Below are positions 45,088 to 53,841 of a DNA stretch of 64,000 bases, piece by piece. The notes beneath the pieces were generated by a model, which ran no database searches, had not been told where the DNA came from, and saw only the letters and a program-made list of their open reading frames with translations. The stretch comes from Candidatus Gallacutalibacter stercoravium (GTDB taxonomy: Bacteria; Bacillota; Clostridia; Oscillospirales; Acutalibacteraceae). The stretch spans positions 1-64,000 of the forward strand of contig DVJE01000002.1 of the NCBI GenBank assembly GCA_018716975.1. The letters run 5' to 3'. The translations under genes were made by a program, and so were the position numbers. Each line of letters begins with the position of its first letter. Position 1 is the first letter of the stretch.

Positions 45088-46419
45088 TTACCGGTCACGG
45101 ATATTTTTGATAATATCCTCAACGGTTGCTTTAATCTTGGAATCCTTTTTCATATTTTTTTCTACCTGCTGCACAGCGTACACCACGGTAGAATGATCCC
45201 GTCCGCCGAACTCTTCACCAATATTGGCCATAGAAAGCTGTGTAATTTCCCGCACTACAAAGATAGCAATTTGGCGTGCGTTAGAAATATTAGCTGAGCG
45301 CTTTGAAGAACGGATATCGGCAGCGGATACACCAAAGGTGCGGGCTACCTCTTCTATAATTTTTTCTACGGTTAGTGGCGGCGGCTGGTCGTTATTGAGA
45401 ATATCTGAAATAGCCGCTTGGGCGGTGGAAATACTGGGGCTTTCACCTGCCAAGAGGTAATAGGCTTTCATTTTTTTCACAGCGCCTTCCAGCTGACGGA
45501 TATTGGTTTTCAGCCTGGTGGCGATGTATTCGCTTACGTCGTCGGGCAGCTGAATGTTGAGCAGTTCAGCTTTGCGCTTAATGATGGCGATGCGGGTTTC
45601 GAAATCCGGGGGCTGAATATCAGCTATGAGGCCCCATTCAAAACGGGTGCGCAGCCGATCTTCCAGCGTTTGAATTTCTTTCGGCGGCCGGTCTGAAGTC
45701 AACACAATCTGCTTTTTAGCCTCGTAAAGGGTATTAAAGGTATGGAAGAATTCTTCCTGTGTGGAATCTTTGCCGGCGATAAACTGAATATCATCCACCA
45801 AGAGAACATCGGTTTTACGATATTTCTGGCGAAAATCGCTGGTCGTTCCGCGGCGGATAGCGTCAATTAGTTCATTGGTAAAATCATCCCCTTTGATGTA
45901 TAGCGCGGTCATATCGGGATGATTTTTCTTGATATCGTTGCTAATAGCGTATAATAGGTGGGTTTTTCCTAAGCCGGAGTTTCCGTAAATAAACAACGGG
46001 TTATAGGAACCCGCTGGATTGGCGGCTACGGCTAGAGAGGCAGCGTGCGCGAATTTATTGGAAGAACCCACGATATAGGTATCAAAGGTAAATTCATATT
46101 CGGAGTCGGTCATGTCATCCTGCCGGCTTTTATCCTCTGCTTCACTGTTTTCGCTGCCTTCCATTTCTTCCGGTATGGTGAAACATATTTTTATGCCGGA
46201 ATTAAACACCTCGCTAAAAGCGTTATTGAGCAGTGTTAAATAGCACCGGTTCAAGGTTTGACGGTGAAATTGATTTGGCACCAGCAAAATAGCTTCGCCG
46301 GCGTCGAAATCTAGCTTGGCGGGCACAATGCGGCTGATCCATGTTTTGTAGGCGACATCGGTAATGTGTGCCTTACAATAATCGCAGATAAGGCCCCAGG
46401 CTTCATTGAAGGACTCCAT
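45088..46419 (-). CDS. dnaA: Chromosomal replication initiator DnaA
   Basis: GGAGG 10 nt upstream fixes the ATG at 46419, giving 443 residues. The N-terminal domain I (about 1-85) is followed by a short linker and the AAA+ core: Walker A FIYGNSGLGKTHLLYAI, Walker B DVLLVDDIQFIAG. The C-terminal helix-turn-helix has GGRDHSTVVYAVQQV, the DnaA-box-binding signature. It opens the origin and also usually represses its own gene; two box-like repeats lie in its leader (46502-46523). Confidence 0.97.
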   Translation of the reverse strand: MESFNEAWGLICDYCKAHITDVAYKTWISRIVPAKLDFDAGEAILLVPNQFHRQTLNRCYLTLLNNAFSEVFNSGIKICFTIPEEMEGSENSEAEDKSRQDDMTDSEYEFTFDTYIVGSSNKFAHAASLAVAANPAGSYNPLFIYGNSGLGKTHLLYAISNDIKKNHPDMTALYIKGDDFTNELIDAIRRGTTSDFRQKYRKTDVLLVDDIQFIAGKDSTQEEFFHTFNTLYEAKKQIVLTSDRPPKEIQTLEDRLRTRFEWGLIADIQPPDFETRIAIIKRKAELLNIQLPDDVSEYIATRLKTNIRQLEGAVKKMKAYYLLAGESPSISTAQAAISDILNNDQPPPLTVEKIIEEVARTFGVSAADIRSSKRSANISNARQIAIFVVREITQLSMANIGEEFGGRDHSTVVYAVQQVEKNMKKDSKIKATVEDIIKNIRDR

Positions 46420-46501
46420 ACTACAATAACCTCCGAACTCTATATTCACGGCCTTTGCCGTGGGGTTGTCCATATTGTCCATACGGAAATGGAATACATT
46501 T

Positions 46502-46523
46502 GGTGTGCAAAGGGTGTGCAAAG
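46502..46523. promoter_or_regulatory. Tandem 11-bp repeats resembling DnaA boxes, in the dnaA leader
   Basis: GGTGTGCAAAG occurs twice head to tail (46502-46512 and 46513-46523). On the minus strand each contains CTTTGCACA, which agrees with TTWTNCACA at 8 of 9 positions. The repeats lie about 85 nt upstream of the dnaA start codon. Confidence 0.6.
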
Positions 46524-46551
46524 AAAAGGGTTCCGTAAAAAACGGACCCTC
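46521..46551 (-). terminator. Terminator-like hairpin in the dnaA leader
   Basis: On the minus strand AGGGTCCGT and ACGGAACCC pair with one bulged base around a short T-rich loop, and TTTTCTT follows. It lies 100-130 nt upstream of the dnaA start and could stop read-through from upstream or attenuate dnaA itself. Confidence 0.5.
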
Positions 46552-47030
46552 AGTTTACGTTTTGGTTGCTGTTGGGTAGAAAACTTCTTTCCATACTTTT
46601 TTGCCCGTTTTGCCATATAAGGTAAGGAAGGTGAGGGCGCAAAGCAAAAAAGCCTCCATCTTTCATTTGGTTAGGGGGCTTTCAAAAATGCGGCAATTTA
46701 TGAAGAAACCGTTGGAAAATAATTGGGTGGAAAAATTGTGGAAGAAAAAATAAAGAATGAATATTTGCTTTATATTAACATAGATTCAACGTTTTTTCAA
46801 ATAGAATGTTGAAAACAAAACCGGCATTTTTACTGGATTGGTGGAAAATTTTTCTAAGTTATCAACTGGTTTATCTATATATGGTAGGGGAAAAGAATGG
46901 TGGAATCTAAATCTTGTAAAAAATGTGGAAAATTGCGAATCTATAAAATTTTGGGAAGAAACTTATGCATATCATACAATGATTGGTCGTATTACGAAAT
47001 CGTGGAAATCTCAAGATTTTTTTACAAACA
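46552..47030. other. Origin region, upstream of dnaA (oriC part 2)
   Basis: AT-rich and gene-free. One perfect box TGTGGAAAA (46924-46932; reverse of TTTTCCACA) and several near boxes in the same orientation: GGTGGAAAA (46726-46734 and 46840-46848), TGTGGAAGA (46737-46745) and CGTGGAAAT (47001-47009). Their common orientation towards dnaA suits an origin. Confidence 0.7.
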
Positions 47031-47067
47031 AAACGGCCGTAGCGTTTTGTTAACGCTACGGCCGTTT
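47028..47067 (-). terminator. Terminator of the alpha-L-fucosidase gene
   Basis: Sixteen-bp perfect arms (47031-47046 and 47052-47067, GC-rich core ACGGCCGTAGCG) around a 5-nt loop. On the minus strand the stem is followed by a T-rich run (TTGTTTGTAAAAAAA region), about 80 nt after the fucosidase stop codon. Confidence 0.75.
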
Positions 47068-47069
47068 AC

Positions 47070-47120
47070 TTCGACTACTGACTTACCTGACTACCTAGCT
47101 ACCTGGCTACCTGGCTACTG
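47070..47120. repeat. Short tandem repeat, 8-bp period
   Basis: About six degenerate units around CTACCTGG occur in a row; two adjacent units are identical and the neighbours differ at one or two bases. It lies between the fucosidase stop codon and its terminator, so it is transcribed. Confidence 0.65.
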
Positions 47121-47146
47121 AGTAAATAGCAGATTTGCTTTTTCGA

Positions 47147-48490
47147 TTATTCTGTTTTATTTGTTTCACCGTTGCGCAAACGGATTTCTACAACAGTGTC
47201 TTGCTGATCCGGCAATGGGTAACTACTGCCGCCAAAGGTAAAGAAGGCGTCATTGTCATAGCCGTTCATGTTCCAAAAGTTACCGGGCTGCAGTTCTGAG
47301 CCGTCTTGCACCAAACGCATAGAATCAATTTTGCCCGCCAATCCTTTTAGGCAGATGGGCCCCATGCATTCTTCATAAATATGGGCGTATAGCTTATTAC
47401 CCTGTTGCGTATACCGGCCCCATTCTGGCTTGGGGAACCCAGATGCCCCGCAGCCATAGATACTATCGCTGTTGCGGCGCATCCATTGACCCACTTGTTT
47501 GAGAATTTCTATTGCTTCGGGTGGGAATTCCCCTTTGGCATCGGGCCCCACATTGAGCAAAAGATTGCCGTTCTTGCTGACGCATTCCACGAGAGAGCGA
47601 ATGATCATTTTAGCAGATTTGTAGTGGTGATCGTGAGCGCAGTACCCCCAGTTGTCGTTTAAAGTAATGCAAGCTTCCCATGGAATAGAATGCCCGGCGC
47701 CATCGGTCATCCCTTCGGGAGGGATCATCTGTTCCGGGCAGGCAAAATCCCCAGCAAAGGGGGAGGGGGTTTCGGTTTCAATACTGCCCTTGCGGTCGCC
47801 GCTGCCTTCTAAGCGGTTGTCAATGATAAGATGTGGCTGTAAAGAGCGGGCCATGTCCACCAATTCTTGGGCCTTCCATGTTTCGCCGGCCATATTTTCA
47901 TAAGAAAAATCAAACCACATAATGTCTATTTTTCCATAGTTGGTCAGCAGCTCTCGCACTTGGCCGTGCAAATATTGCAGGTAATTGTCAAAATTACGCC
48001 CCTCGTTGCCATAGGCAGGGTTATCGCGCATGGGGTGGTGCAAATCCCCATAGTGGGGATAATCGGGATGATGCCAATCCAACAAGGAGTAATAAAGACC
48101 AACTTTCAGCCCTTGGGCGCGAAACGCGTCTAAAAATTCCCGCACCAAATCCCGCTTACAGGGGGTATTGGTGGATTTATAATCGGTTAATGCGCTGTCA
48201 AACAGGCAAAAACCGTCGTGATGCTTGGCGGTGAGCACAGCGTAACGCATGCCGGCTTCTTTGGCGGCGCGGGCCCATTGATTGGGGTCAAAGTGCGTGG
48301 GGTTAAATTCCTGAAAAAAGGGTTCGTAATCCTCTACGGAAATACGTTCCCGGTTGCGCACCCATTCCCCTCGGGCGGGGATGGCATATAGCCCCCAGTG
48401 CAGAAACATACCGAACCGATCGTGCAAAAACCAACGGGTACGCTGGGTGCGCGCTTCAATCAGGGCGCGGGTTTGTGCGGTTTGATCCAT
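47147..48490 (-). CDS. Alpha-L-fucosidase, GH29
   Basis: The 447-residue protein has the GH29 barrel: RFGMFLHWGLYAIPARGEW, YAVLTAKHHDGFCLF and IDIMWFDFSYEN, whose Asp194 is the expected nucleophile. A short C-terminal beta domain follows (about 365-447). There is no signal peptide, so it works inside the cell, probably on imported fucosylated oligosaccharides. AAAGGAGGAGG precedes the ATG. No sugar transporter or other glycan gene is nearby. Its position between dnaA and rpmH is unusual and suggests insertion of a single-gene unit with its own terminator. Confidence 0.92.
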   Translation of the reverse strand: MDQTAQTRALIEARTQRTRWFLHDRFGMFLHWGLYAIPARGEWVRNRERISVEDYEPFFQEFNPTHFDPNQWARAAKEAGMRYAVLTAKHHDGFCLFDSALTDYKSTNTPCKRDLVREFLDAFRAQGLKVGLYYSLLDWHHPDYPHYGDLHHPMRDNPAYGNEGRNFDNYLQYLHGQVRELLTNYGKIDIMWFDFSYENMAGETWKAQELVDMARSLQPHLIIDNRLEGSGDRKGSIETETPSPFAGDFACPEQMIPPEGMTDGAGHSIPWEACITLNDNWGYCAHDHHYKSAKMIIRSLVECVSKNGNLLLNVGPDAKGEFPPEAIEILKQVGQWMRRNSDSIYGCGASGFPKPEWGRYTQQGNKLYAHIYEECMGPICLKGLAGKIDSMRLVQDGSELQPGNFWNMNGYDNDAFFTFGGSSYPLPDQQDTVVEIRLRNGETNKTE

Positions 48491-48842
48491 TTTGCCTCCT
48501 CCTTTAAAGCAGTAATAATAGGAATTAGGAATAATGATAAAGTTTGTTTCTTGCTTATTATAGTTGTATAAAACAAAAAAACAGATAACAAAAGATGTTT
48601 TTTATGATTATAGCAGAAATTGGCAAAAAGGCAATGCGTAAAAGCCGTTCCCGGCAAGAAAATGCTTTGATTTATAAATTTTAGCACCGGTGAAATCGTA
48701 ATCAAGCGAAAGCAAAAGGCTGTATTTTGTATCTGACAAAAGAAAATACACAAGAGCTGGCAGCTGATGTGTGCTAAAGGAGAAAAACAAGGCGTAGTCT
48801 CATTTTTTAGGCTTTTTTTCGCAAGATCATGTCCCGCAGAGG
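48491..48842. other. Divergent intergenic region between fucosidase and rpmH
   Basis: About 350 nt without a gene. On the minus strand TATAAT (48562-48557) is a likely -10 for the fucosidase gene, with a weak -35. No repeat or RNA is recognised. Confidence 0.45.
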
Positions 48843-48872
48843 TTGACAGAAGGCGCATTTTCCATATATAAT
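48843..48872 (+). promoter_or_regulatory. Promoter of rpmH
   Basis: TTGACA (48843-48848), 18 nt, TATAAT (48867-48872). Both boxes are perfect matches. The start codon follows 41 nt later. Confidence 0.85.
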
Positions 48873-48913
48873 GTTAACTTGCAAGGCTTATACCCTGAAA
48901 GGAGGGTTTTTTC

Positions 48914-49048
48914 ATGCTTAGGACTTATCAGCCAAAGAAGCTCCATCGGAAAAAGGAGCATGGCTTCAGAAAAAGAATGTCCGACAGAAACGGCCGCAAG
49001 GTATTGGCGCGCCGCAGAGCGAAGGGCAGAAAGCGTCTGACCTATTAA
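48914..49048 (+). CDS. rpmH: Ribosomal protein bL34
   Basis: The ATG at 48914 follows GGAGGG and opens a 44-codon frame beginning [18 protein letters not shown] and ending RKRLTY, the standard bL34 sequence. It is rich in Arg and Lys and sits at the exit of the large subunit tunnel. It is the first gene of the rpmH-rnpA-yidD-yidC-jag unit and has a consensus promoter. Confidence 0.97.
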   Translation: MLRTYQPKKLHRKKEHGFRKRMSDRNGRKVLARRRAKGRKRLTY

Positions 49049-49247
49049 GGCCGGTCAATAGGCCGTAGGCGGCAGGAAGGGCCACAATGTGTGGTCTTTC
49101 TTTTTATTTGGTAGTTTTGTGCCGGGGCTGGCTCACTGATTTTGGATGTGAGGCAGCCTAGTTGAAAAGAAAGGCATTGGGTGGAACAAGGCCGGTGAGG
49201 TGTTTTAAACTTTTGCCGGCGACGGCTGGCAAAAGATGTGGGGAACC

Positions 49248-49613
49248 ATGGACGCGTTTGTTTCAATGAAAGAAAACCGGGATTTTCGCCGTTTGTATAA
49301 TAGGGGAAAGTCTTTTGTATCTCCTGTTTTGGTTACCTATGTGATGAAAAACAGGGTAAAGAAGCATCGGGTGGGGATTACCACCAGCAAAAAGGTGGGC
49401 TGCGCTGTACGGCGCAACCGATCCCGCAGAGTGATCCGCGAGGCTTTTCGCCTGTTGGCCCCTCGTTTACCAGAAGGGGCAGGCAATGATTTTGTTTTTG
49501 TGGCGCGGGCCCGTACCCCTTATGTGAAAATGGACGAGGTTTATCGTGTAATGGAGCAGCATTTAAAAAAAGCCGGTGTGTTGGCCCAAAATGAGAGGCC
49601 AGTAAGGCCATGA
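49248..49613 (+). CDS. rnpA: Ribonuclease P protein component
   Basis: The start at 49248 places [22 protein letters not shown] in register with clostridial RnpA; an in-frame ATG four codons earlier is possible. The 121-residue basic protein has the RNR signature [15 protein letters not shown] (about 60-75). With the RNA subunit it matures tRNA 5' ends. Its last codons overlap the next ATG by 4 nt. Confidence 0.95.
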   Translation: MDAFVSMKENRDFRRLYNRGKSFVSPVLVTYVMKNRVKKHRVGITTSKKVGCAVRRNRSRRVIREAFRLLAPRLPEGAGNDFVFVARARTPYVKMDEVYRVMEQHLKKAGVLAQNERPVRP

Positions 49614-49996
49614 AGAAAATATTGTTGGCCTTAATCCGTTGGTATCAGCTGACGATTTCCCCGCGTAAACCCCCTTGCTGCCGGTATATTCCCACTTGTT
49701 CCGCATATGGGCTGGAAGCAATTGAACGTTTCGGCCCATTGAAGGGATCTTTGTTGGCTATCTGGAGGATTTTGCGCTGTAACCCCTTTTCTCGGGGCGG
49801 CTATGATCCGGTGCCAGAGAAAAAGCCGAAAAAAGGCAAACAAAAGCATACAAATGTTGGGCCGGGCTGTTGCCCCGATTTCTCTTACAAACAGCCGCCC
49901 GACAGCCTGGCAGTAAAACAGGCGGATGTGCCAGATTCTAAGCCGCCAACAGGCGGGCACATGGCGGAAAACGGGCAGGATAAGTCCGAGCAATAA
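49610..49996 (+). CDS. yidD: Membrane protein insertion efficiency factor YidD, long form
   Basis: The first 75 residues are canonical YidD, with the [23 protein letters not shown] core, [21 protein letters not shown] and GGYDPVP. The C-terminal 55 residues (Lys, Pro and Gln-rich, including GPGCCPDF) are an extension that I do not recognise. YidD assists YidC in inserting membrane proteins. It is encoded between rnpA and yidC as usual. Confidence 0.93.
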   Translation: MKKILLALIRWYQLTISPRKPPCCRYIPTCSAYGLEAIERFGPLKGSLLAIWRILRCNPFSRGGYDPVPEKKPKKGKQKHTNVGPGCCPDFSYKQPPDSLAVKQADVPDSKPPTGGHMAENGQDKSEQ

Positions 49997-50066
49997 CCGT
50001 CAGCCCAACCCTACCCCTCAACCGGCAAAGGGTTAGACAGATTCATGAGAGAGGAAAGCCGCAGTT

Positions 50067-51125
50067 ATGCAAATATTGAATTGGATCGGCAGTATTTTTG
50101 GTTACCTGCTGTGGTTTTGTTTTGAGTTTACCAAGAATTACGGCATCGCCTTGGTTCTTTTCACCCTTGTGATTAAGGCGATCTTTTTTCCACTATCGAT
50201 TAAACAGCAAAAATCAATGGCGCAGTCGGCGCGCCTTTCGGGTAAGCAAAAAGAGTTACAACAGAAATACGGCAACGATAAGGCAAAAATGAACGAAGAG
50301 CTGCAAAAGCTCTATCAAAAGGAAGGCGTCAACCCTATGGGCGGCTGTTTGCCCACCATCCTTCCTTTGTTTTTGCTGATGGGCGTATATTGTGCGGTGG
50401 TTAACCCCTTGCAGAATACGTTGCATATCGCTTACTCAAAAATACAAGAAGCACTTAATTTAATGACCCAATTGCCCGGTGTGGGCGGGGCATTTGGCAG
50501 TGGATATTACGGAGAGCTGGAAATTGTTCGGCATTTTCCCTCTTTAAAAGATAGCTTAACCATGTTTACACCGGAAGAGCTGTCTAACATTCAGATGTTC
50601 CACGACGGCTTTAATGTATTGGGGTTGGATTTGTTGGGAACCCCCAGCACAGCTCCTTTTAACTCCTTTTTATGGCTTATCCCCGTGCTGTGCTTAGTTT
50701 CTTCTTTGGTAACCCAATTCTTTACCATGAAGATGCAGGGGAATGCGCAGCAAACCCAGGGCTGCATGAAAGTAATGTTGATTGTGATGCCGCTGTTTAG
50801 CGCTTATATTGCCTATAGCGTACCGGCGGCCGTGGGCGCTTACTGGATTGTAAATACCGTGCTCAGCTTTGTGCAGACCTTTGTCATGATGAAGTATTAC
50901 AACGCGGATTTGATGACCGCCCGGGAAGAAACCGCGCGCATCGCTTTGCGTGCCCAAGAAGAAGCGTCTCTGAAGCGCTTTGAAGTACCTTTGCAGTTGC
51001 AGCCCGGCCGGCAAGAAAAATCCGGTGAAAAGCAGCAAAAGCAGGGGGGCCAGCAAAGCGGCAAGAAAAAGAAGAAATCGAATTCAGGCGGAAGCGATTA
51101 TATGGGGAGCAAGAAAAACGGCTGA
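50067..51125 (+). CDS. yidC: Membrane protein insertase YidC (Oxa1 family)
   Basis: The 352-residue insertase has five predicted helices, starting at about residue 7, with the cytoplasmic hairpin KQKELQQKYGNDKAKMNEELQ between the first two and a conserved NPMGGCLPTILPLFLLMGVY helix. It inserts proteins into the membrane alone or with Sec. The C-terminal tail (about 305-352) is rich in Lys and Gln, which in this family contacts ribosomes. GAGAGGAAAG precedes the ATG. Confidence 0.95.
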   Translation: MQILNWIGSIFGYLLWFCFEFTKNYGIALVLFTLVIKAIFFPLSIKQQKSMAQSARLSGKQKELQQKYGNDKAKMNEELQKLYQKEGVNPMGGCLPTILPLFLLMGVYCAVVNPLQNTLHIAYSKIQEALNLMTQLPGVGGAFGSGYYGELEIVRHFPSLKDSLTMFTPEELSNIQMFHDGFNVLGLDLLGTPSTAPFNSFLWLIPVLCLVSSLVTQFFTMKMQGNAQQTQGCMKVMLIVMPLFSAYIAYSVPAAVGAYWIVNTVLSFVQTFVMMKYYNADLMTAREETARIALRAQEEASLKRFEVPLQLQPGRQEKSGEKQQKQGGQQSGKKKKKSNSGGSDYMGSKKNG

Positions 51126-51241
51126 GTTTGGCCGCTGTGTTTTTAACGTGCGGATATCAAACGGACTGGGGCGAAAAGGTTCGCCAAGGTGCTCCATTAC
51201 GGTTTTTGGTTGATTAGTCACTAATTTGGGGGTGTCAGATC

Positions 51242-52171
51242 GTGAATAGGGAAGCGGTAGGAGAAGGCACAACCGTGCTGCAGGCCCAAGAGGCGGCTTG
51301 CAAGGCGTTGGGTGTAGAGAGCCACGAAGCAGAGTTTGAAGTGCTGCAGCTGCCGGAGAAAAAACTATTCGGCCTTTTTGGCGGCCGCCCTGCCCGGGTG
51401 CGCGCTTTTATCAAGATTACGCCTGCGCAGGTGGCAGAGGATTATTTGCGTAAGTTGCTCAAGGGGATGGGGGTAGAAAATATCGCCATCGCTGTGGAAG
51501 AAAAGGAAGACGGCGTTGTGTTTAACCTGACCGGCGACGATGTTGGCTATGTTATCGGCCGCCGGGGTGAAACGATGGATGCGCTGCAATATTTAACCGG
51601 CCTGGTGGCCAATCATGTAGATAATTCTTATTACCGGGTTACCATTAATACGGGCAATTACCGCGAGAAACGGGAGCAGACCTTGGAGGCTTTGGCCCGC
51701 CGTATGGCCCAACGGGCAGTTAAAACTGGAAGATCCAGCCCGCTGGAGCCGATGAATCCCTATGAGCGGCGCATTATCCATACCGCTGTGCAAAAGGTGG
51801 CGGGGGCTGTTTCCTGGTCGGAGGGGGAGGATCCCAACCGTCACGTGGTGATTGGGCCGGATCCGAAACTTGCTAAAAACCGTCCGTATAAGGGCAGAGG
51901 GCACGCCTCACGTTCTGGTAAACGAGAGGGGGCTGCTGGTCAGACGGGAAGATCTGACGCATCGAGCGAGCAGCCGGTTCAGGCCAGTCAAGAGTCAACG
52001 CGGCAAAGACCTTTGGTGCAGGCGCCCAAGCGCACCTATGAAAAAGTGATGCCCGCTGGCCGCCCTGCATCTGTGCCAAAGCAAAAGCAAGAGGCAAAAC
52101 CGGCTCCTAAAACCGAGGTCCCTGCTGCTTCGCTTTATGGCAAAATTGATCCCAAAAAGGAAAAAGAATAA
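51242..52171 (+). CDS. jag: RNA-binding protein KhpB/Jag, long form
   Basis: The 309-residue protein has the Jag N-terminal domain (AVGEGTTVLQAQEAACKALG, with KLFGLFGGRPARVRAF), a KH domain (GDDVGYVIGRRGETMDALQYL, quoted in parts, about 97-120) and an R3H domain (LEPMNPYERRIIHTAVQ, about 165-185). A basic, Pro/Ala-rich extension of about 95 residues follows, absent in the Bacillus protein. It starts with GTG. KhpB partners KhpA and affects cell elongation and RNA fate. Confidence 0.92.
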   Translation: MNREAVGEGTTVLQAQEAACKALGVESHEAEFEVLQLPEKKLFGLFGGRPARVRAFIKITPAQVAEDYLRKLLKGMGVENIAIAVEEKEDGVVFNLTGDDVGYVIGRRGETMDALQYLTGLVANHVDNSYYRVTINTGNYREKREQTLEALARRMAQRAVKTGRSSPLEPMNPYERRIIHTAVQKVAGAVSWSEGEDPNRHVVIGPDPKLAKNRPYKGRGHASRSGKREGAAGQTGRSDASSEQPVQASQESTRQRPLVQAPKRTYEKVMPAGRPASVPKQKQEAKPAPKTEVPAASLYGKIDPKKEKE

Positions 52172-52240
52172 GGGCATTTCAATGGGCGGTTGTATAATCG
52201 CCCATTTTTTATTGTTGCACCATGCAAAGGAGGAAGAGCT

Positions 52241-53677
52241 ATGCTACCCCTACAGCCGGAAAAACAAGAACAGGGATGGGAAGAAGTGCATCTACAGAAA
52301 GCCGGGCGGCAAACCATAGCGGCTATTTCTACGCCGCAAGGAGTAGGCGGCATTGGGGTGATACGCATTTCCGGCCCGGAGGCAATAGCGGTGGCCGATA
52401 AAATATTCCTTTCTGCCTCCGGTGCGCCGCTGTGCCAAAAAAAAGGCTATACAGCGGCCTACGGGCATGTAATGGACGGCGAAGCGCCGCTAGACGAAGC
52501 AGTGGCTTTGGTGTTTCGCGCTCCCCACAGCTATACGGGGGAGGACGTAGTGGAGCTTTCTTGCCACGGTGGCGTGTATATCACCCGCCGTGTATTGCAA
52601 CTACTTTACCAACAGGGAGCTGTGCCTGCCCAACCGGGGGAATTTACCCAGCGCGCCTTTTTAAACGGTAAGATGGATTTAACACAGGCAGAAGCCGTGA
52701 TGGATCTGATTGGGGCAAAAGGCCGTCAGGCGGCGAAAGCCGCTATGGCTGGGAAAGAGGGCGCGCTGCAACGGCGCATGCACGCCATAGAAGAAGTTCT
52801 TTTAGATGCAGCGGCCCATCTGGCTGCTTGGGCGGATTATCCGGAAGAGGACATTGGCCAAGTGGATACGCAAGAACTAGCCGCCCGGTTAAACGAACAA
52901 GCCGATGCGTTAGAACAGCTGTTAGGTCAATACAGCGCCGGCCGCGCTTTGCAGGATGGTATTGCCACTGTGATTGTGGGGCGCCCTAATGTGGGCAAAT
53001 CCACCCTCATGAATTTGTTGGCGGGATGCGAGAGATCCATTGTTACCGATATCCCAGGCACCACTCGGGATGTGGTGGAGGATACCGTACTGGTGGGGGA
53101 TATCCCTTTGCGTCTGGCGGATACGGCCGGATTGCGGGACACTACCGATCCGGTGGAAAGCATTGGTGTGAACCGGGCCAAAAGCAAACTGGAAACAGCG
53201 GCGCTGATATTGGCTGTTTTTGACGCTTCTCAGCCGTTAAATGAGGATGACAGGCAATTGCTTCGCTCCTTACGGCAGCAGACTGAGTCGGCTGTAATCG
53301 CGATTATCAATAAAACCGATTTGCCCGCCCGGCTGGAGGTGGAGGAAATAGCCCAGTGGATACCCAACCAAGTGTTTTTATCGGCCGGATCTGGGGAAGG
53401 GTTGGAGAGCCTGCAAAACGAAATTGCCCGGGTGGCCGGGGTGGAACGCTTGGATCCCCAACAAGGAATGCTGGCTACCGAGCGGCAATGTGCCGCGGCC
53501 GGGGAGGCGCTTTCGTGTTTACGGGAGGCCTTGGGTGCCTTGTGGGATGGAATGACCTTAGACGCCGTAACCGTTTCTTTGGATGGGGCGCTGCAGGCGC
53601 TGCTGGAATTAACCGGCCAACGGGCCAGTGAAGCAGTGGTACAACAGGTGTTTTCACATTTTTGTGTGGGTAAATAA
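52241..53677 (+). CDS. mnmE: tRNA modification GTPase MnmE
   Basis: AAAGGAGG fixes the ATG at 52241, giving 478 residues. With MnmG it makes cmnm5U34 in tRNA. The N-terminal folate-binding domain (ISTPQGVGGIGVIRISG) is followed by helices and the GTPase insertion: G1 VGRPNVGKST, G2 DIPGTTRD, G3 DTAGLRDT, G4 NKTD. The protein ends in FCVGK, whose Cys is conserved (family consensus FCIGK). Confidence 0.96.
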   Translation: MLPLQPEKQEQGWEEVHLQKAGRQTIAAISTPQGVGGIGVIRISGPEAIAVADKIFLSASGAPLCQKKGYTAAYGHVMDGEAPLDEAVALVFRAPHSYTGEDVVELSCHGGVYITRRVLQLLYQQGAVPAQPGEFTQRAFLNGKMDLTQAEAVMDLIGAKGRQAAKAAMAGKEGALQRRMHAIEEVLLDAAAHLAAWADYPEEDIGQVDTQELAARLNEQADALEQLLGQYSAGRALQDGIATVIVGRPNVGKSTLMNLLAGCERSIVTDIPGTTRDVVEDTVLVGDIPLRLADTAGLRDTTDPVESIGVNRAKSKLETAALILAVFDASQPLNEDDRQLLRSLRQQTESAVIAIINKTDLPARLEVEEIAQWIPNQVFLSAGSGEGLESLQNEIARVAGVERLDPQQGMLATERQCAAAGEALSCLREALGALWDGMTLDAVTVSLDGALQALLELTGQRASEAVVQQVFSHFCVGK

Positions 53678-53841
53678 ATTTGACAATGAGATTATCTGTT
53701 CATTTTTTTTAAAGAATAAAATGATGTTTTAGGTGCTGCCTGGTCACTAATGAAGTATGCTTTTAGATGGCATTGGATGATGCAAGATAAAAGGGGATTT
53801 TGCCCTGAAAGAGAACGGCAGTAATAGGGAAGGATATCAAA

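Noticed and set aside
46838-47121. Two overlapping short frames in the origin upstream of dnaA
   Set aside because: They run through DnaA-box-like repeats, the terminator stem and the tandem repeat, with no ribosome binding site or family.
48843-49040. 65-codon frame overlapping rpmH in another frame
   Set aside because: It begins inside the rpmH promoter; the real gene is the 44-codon rpmH frame at 48914-49048.
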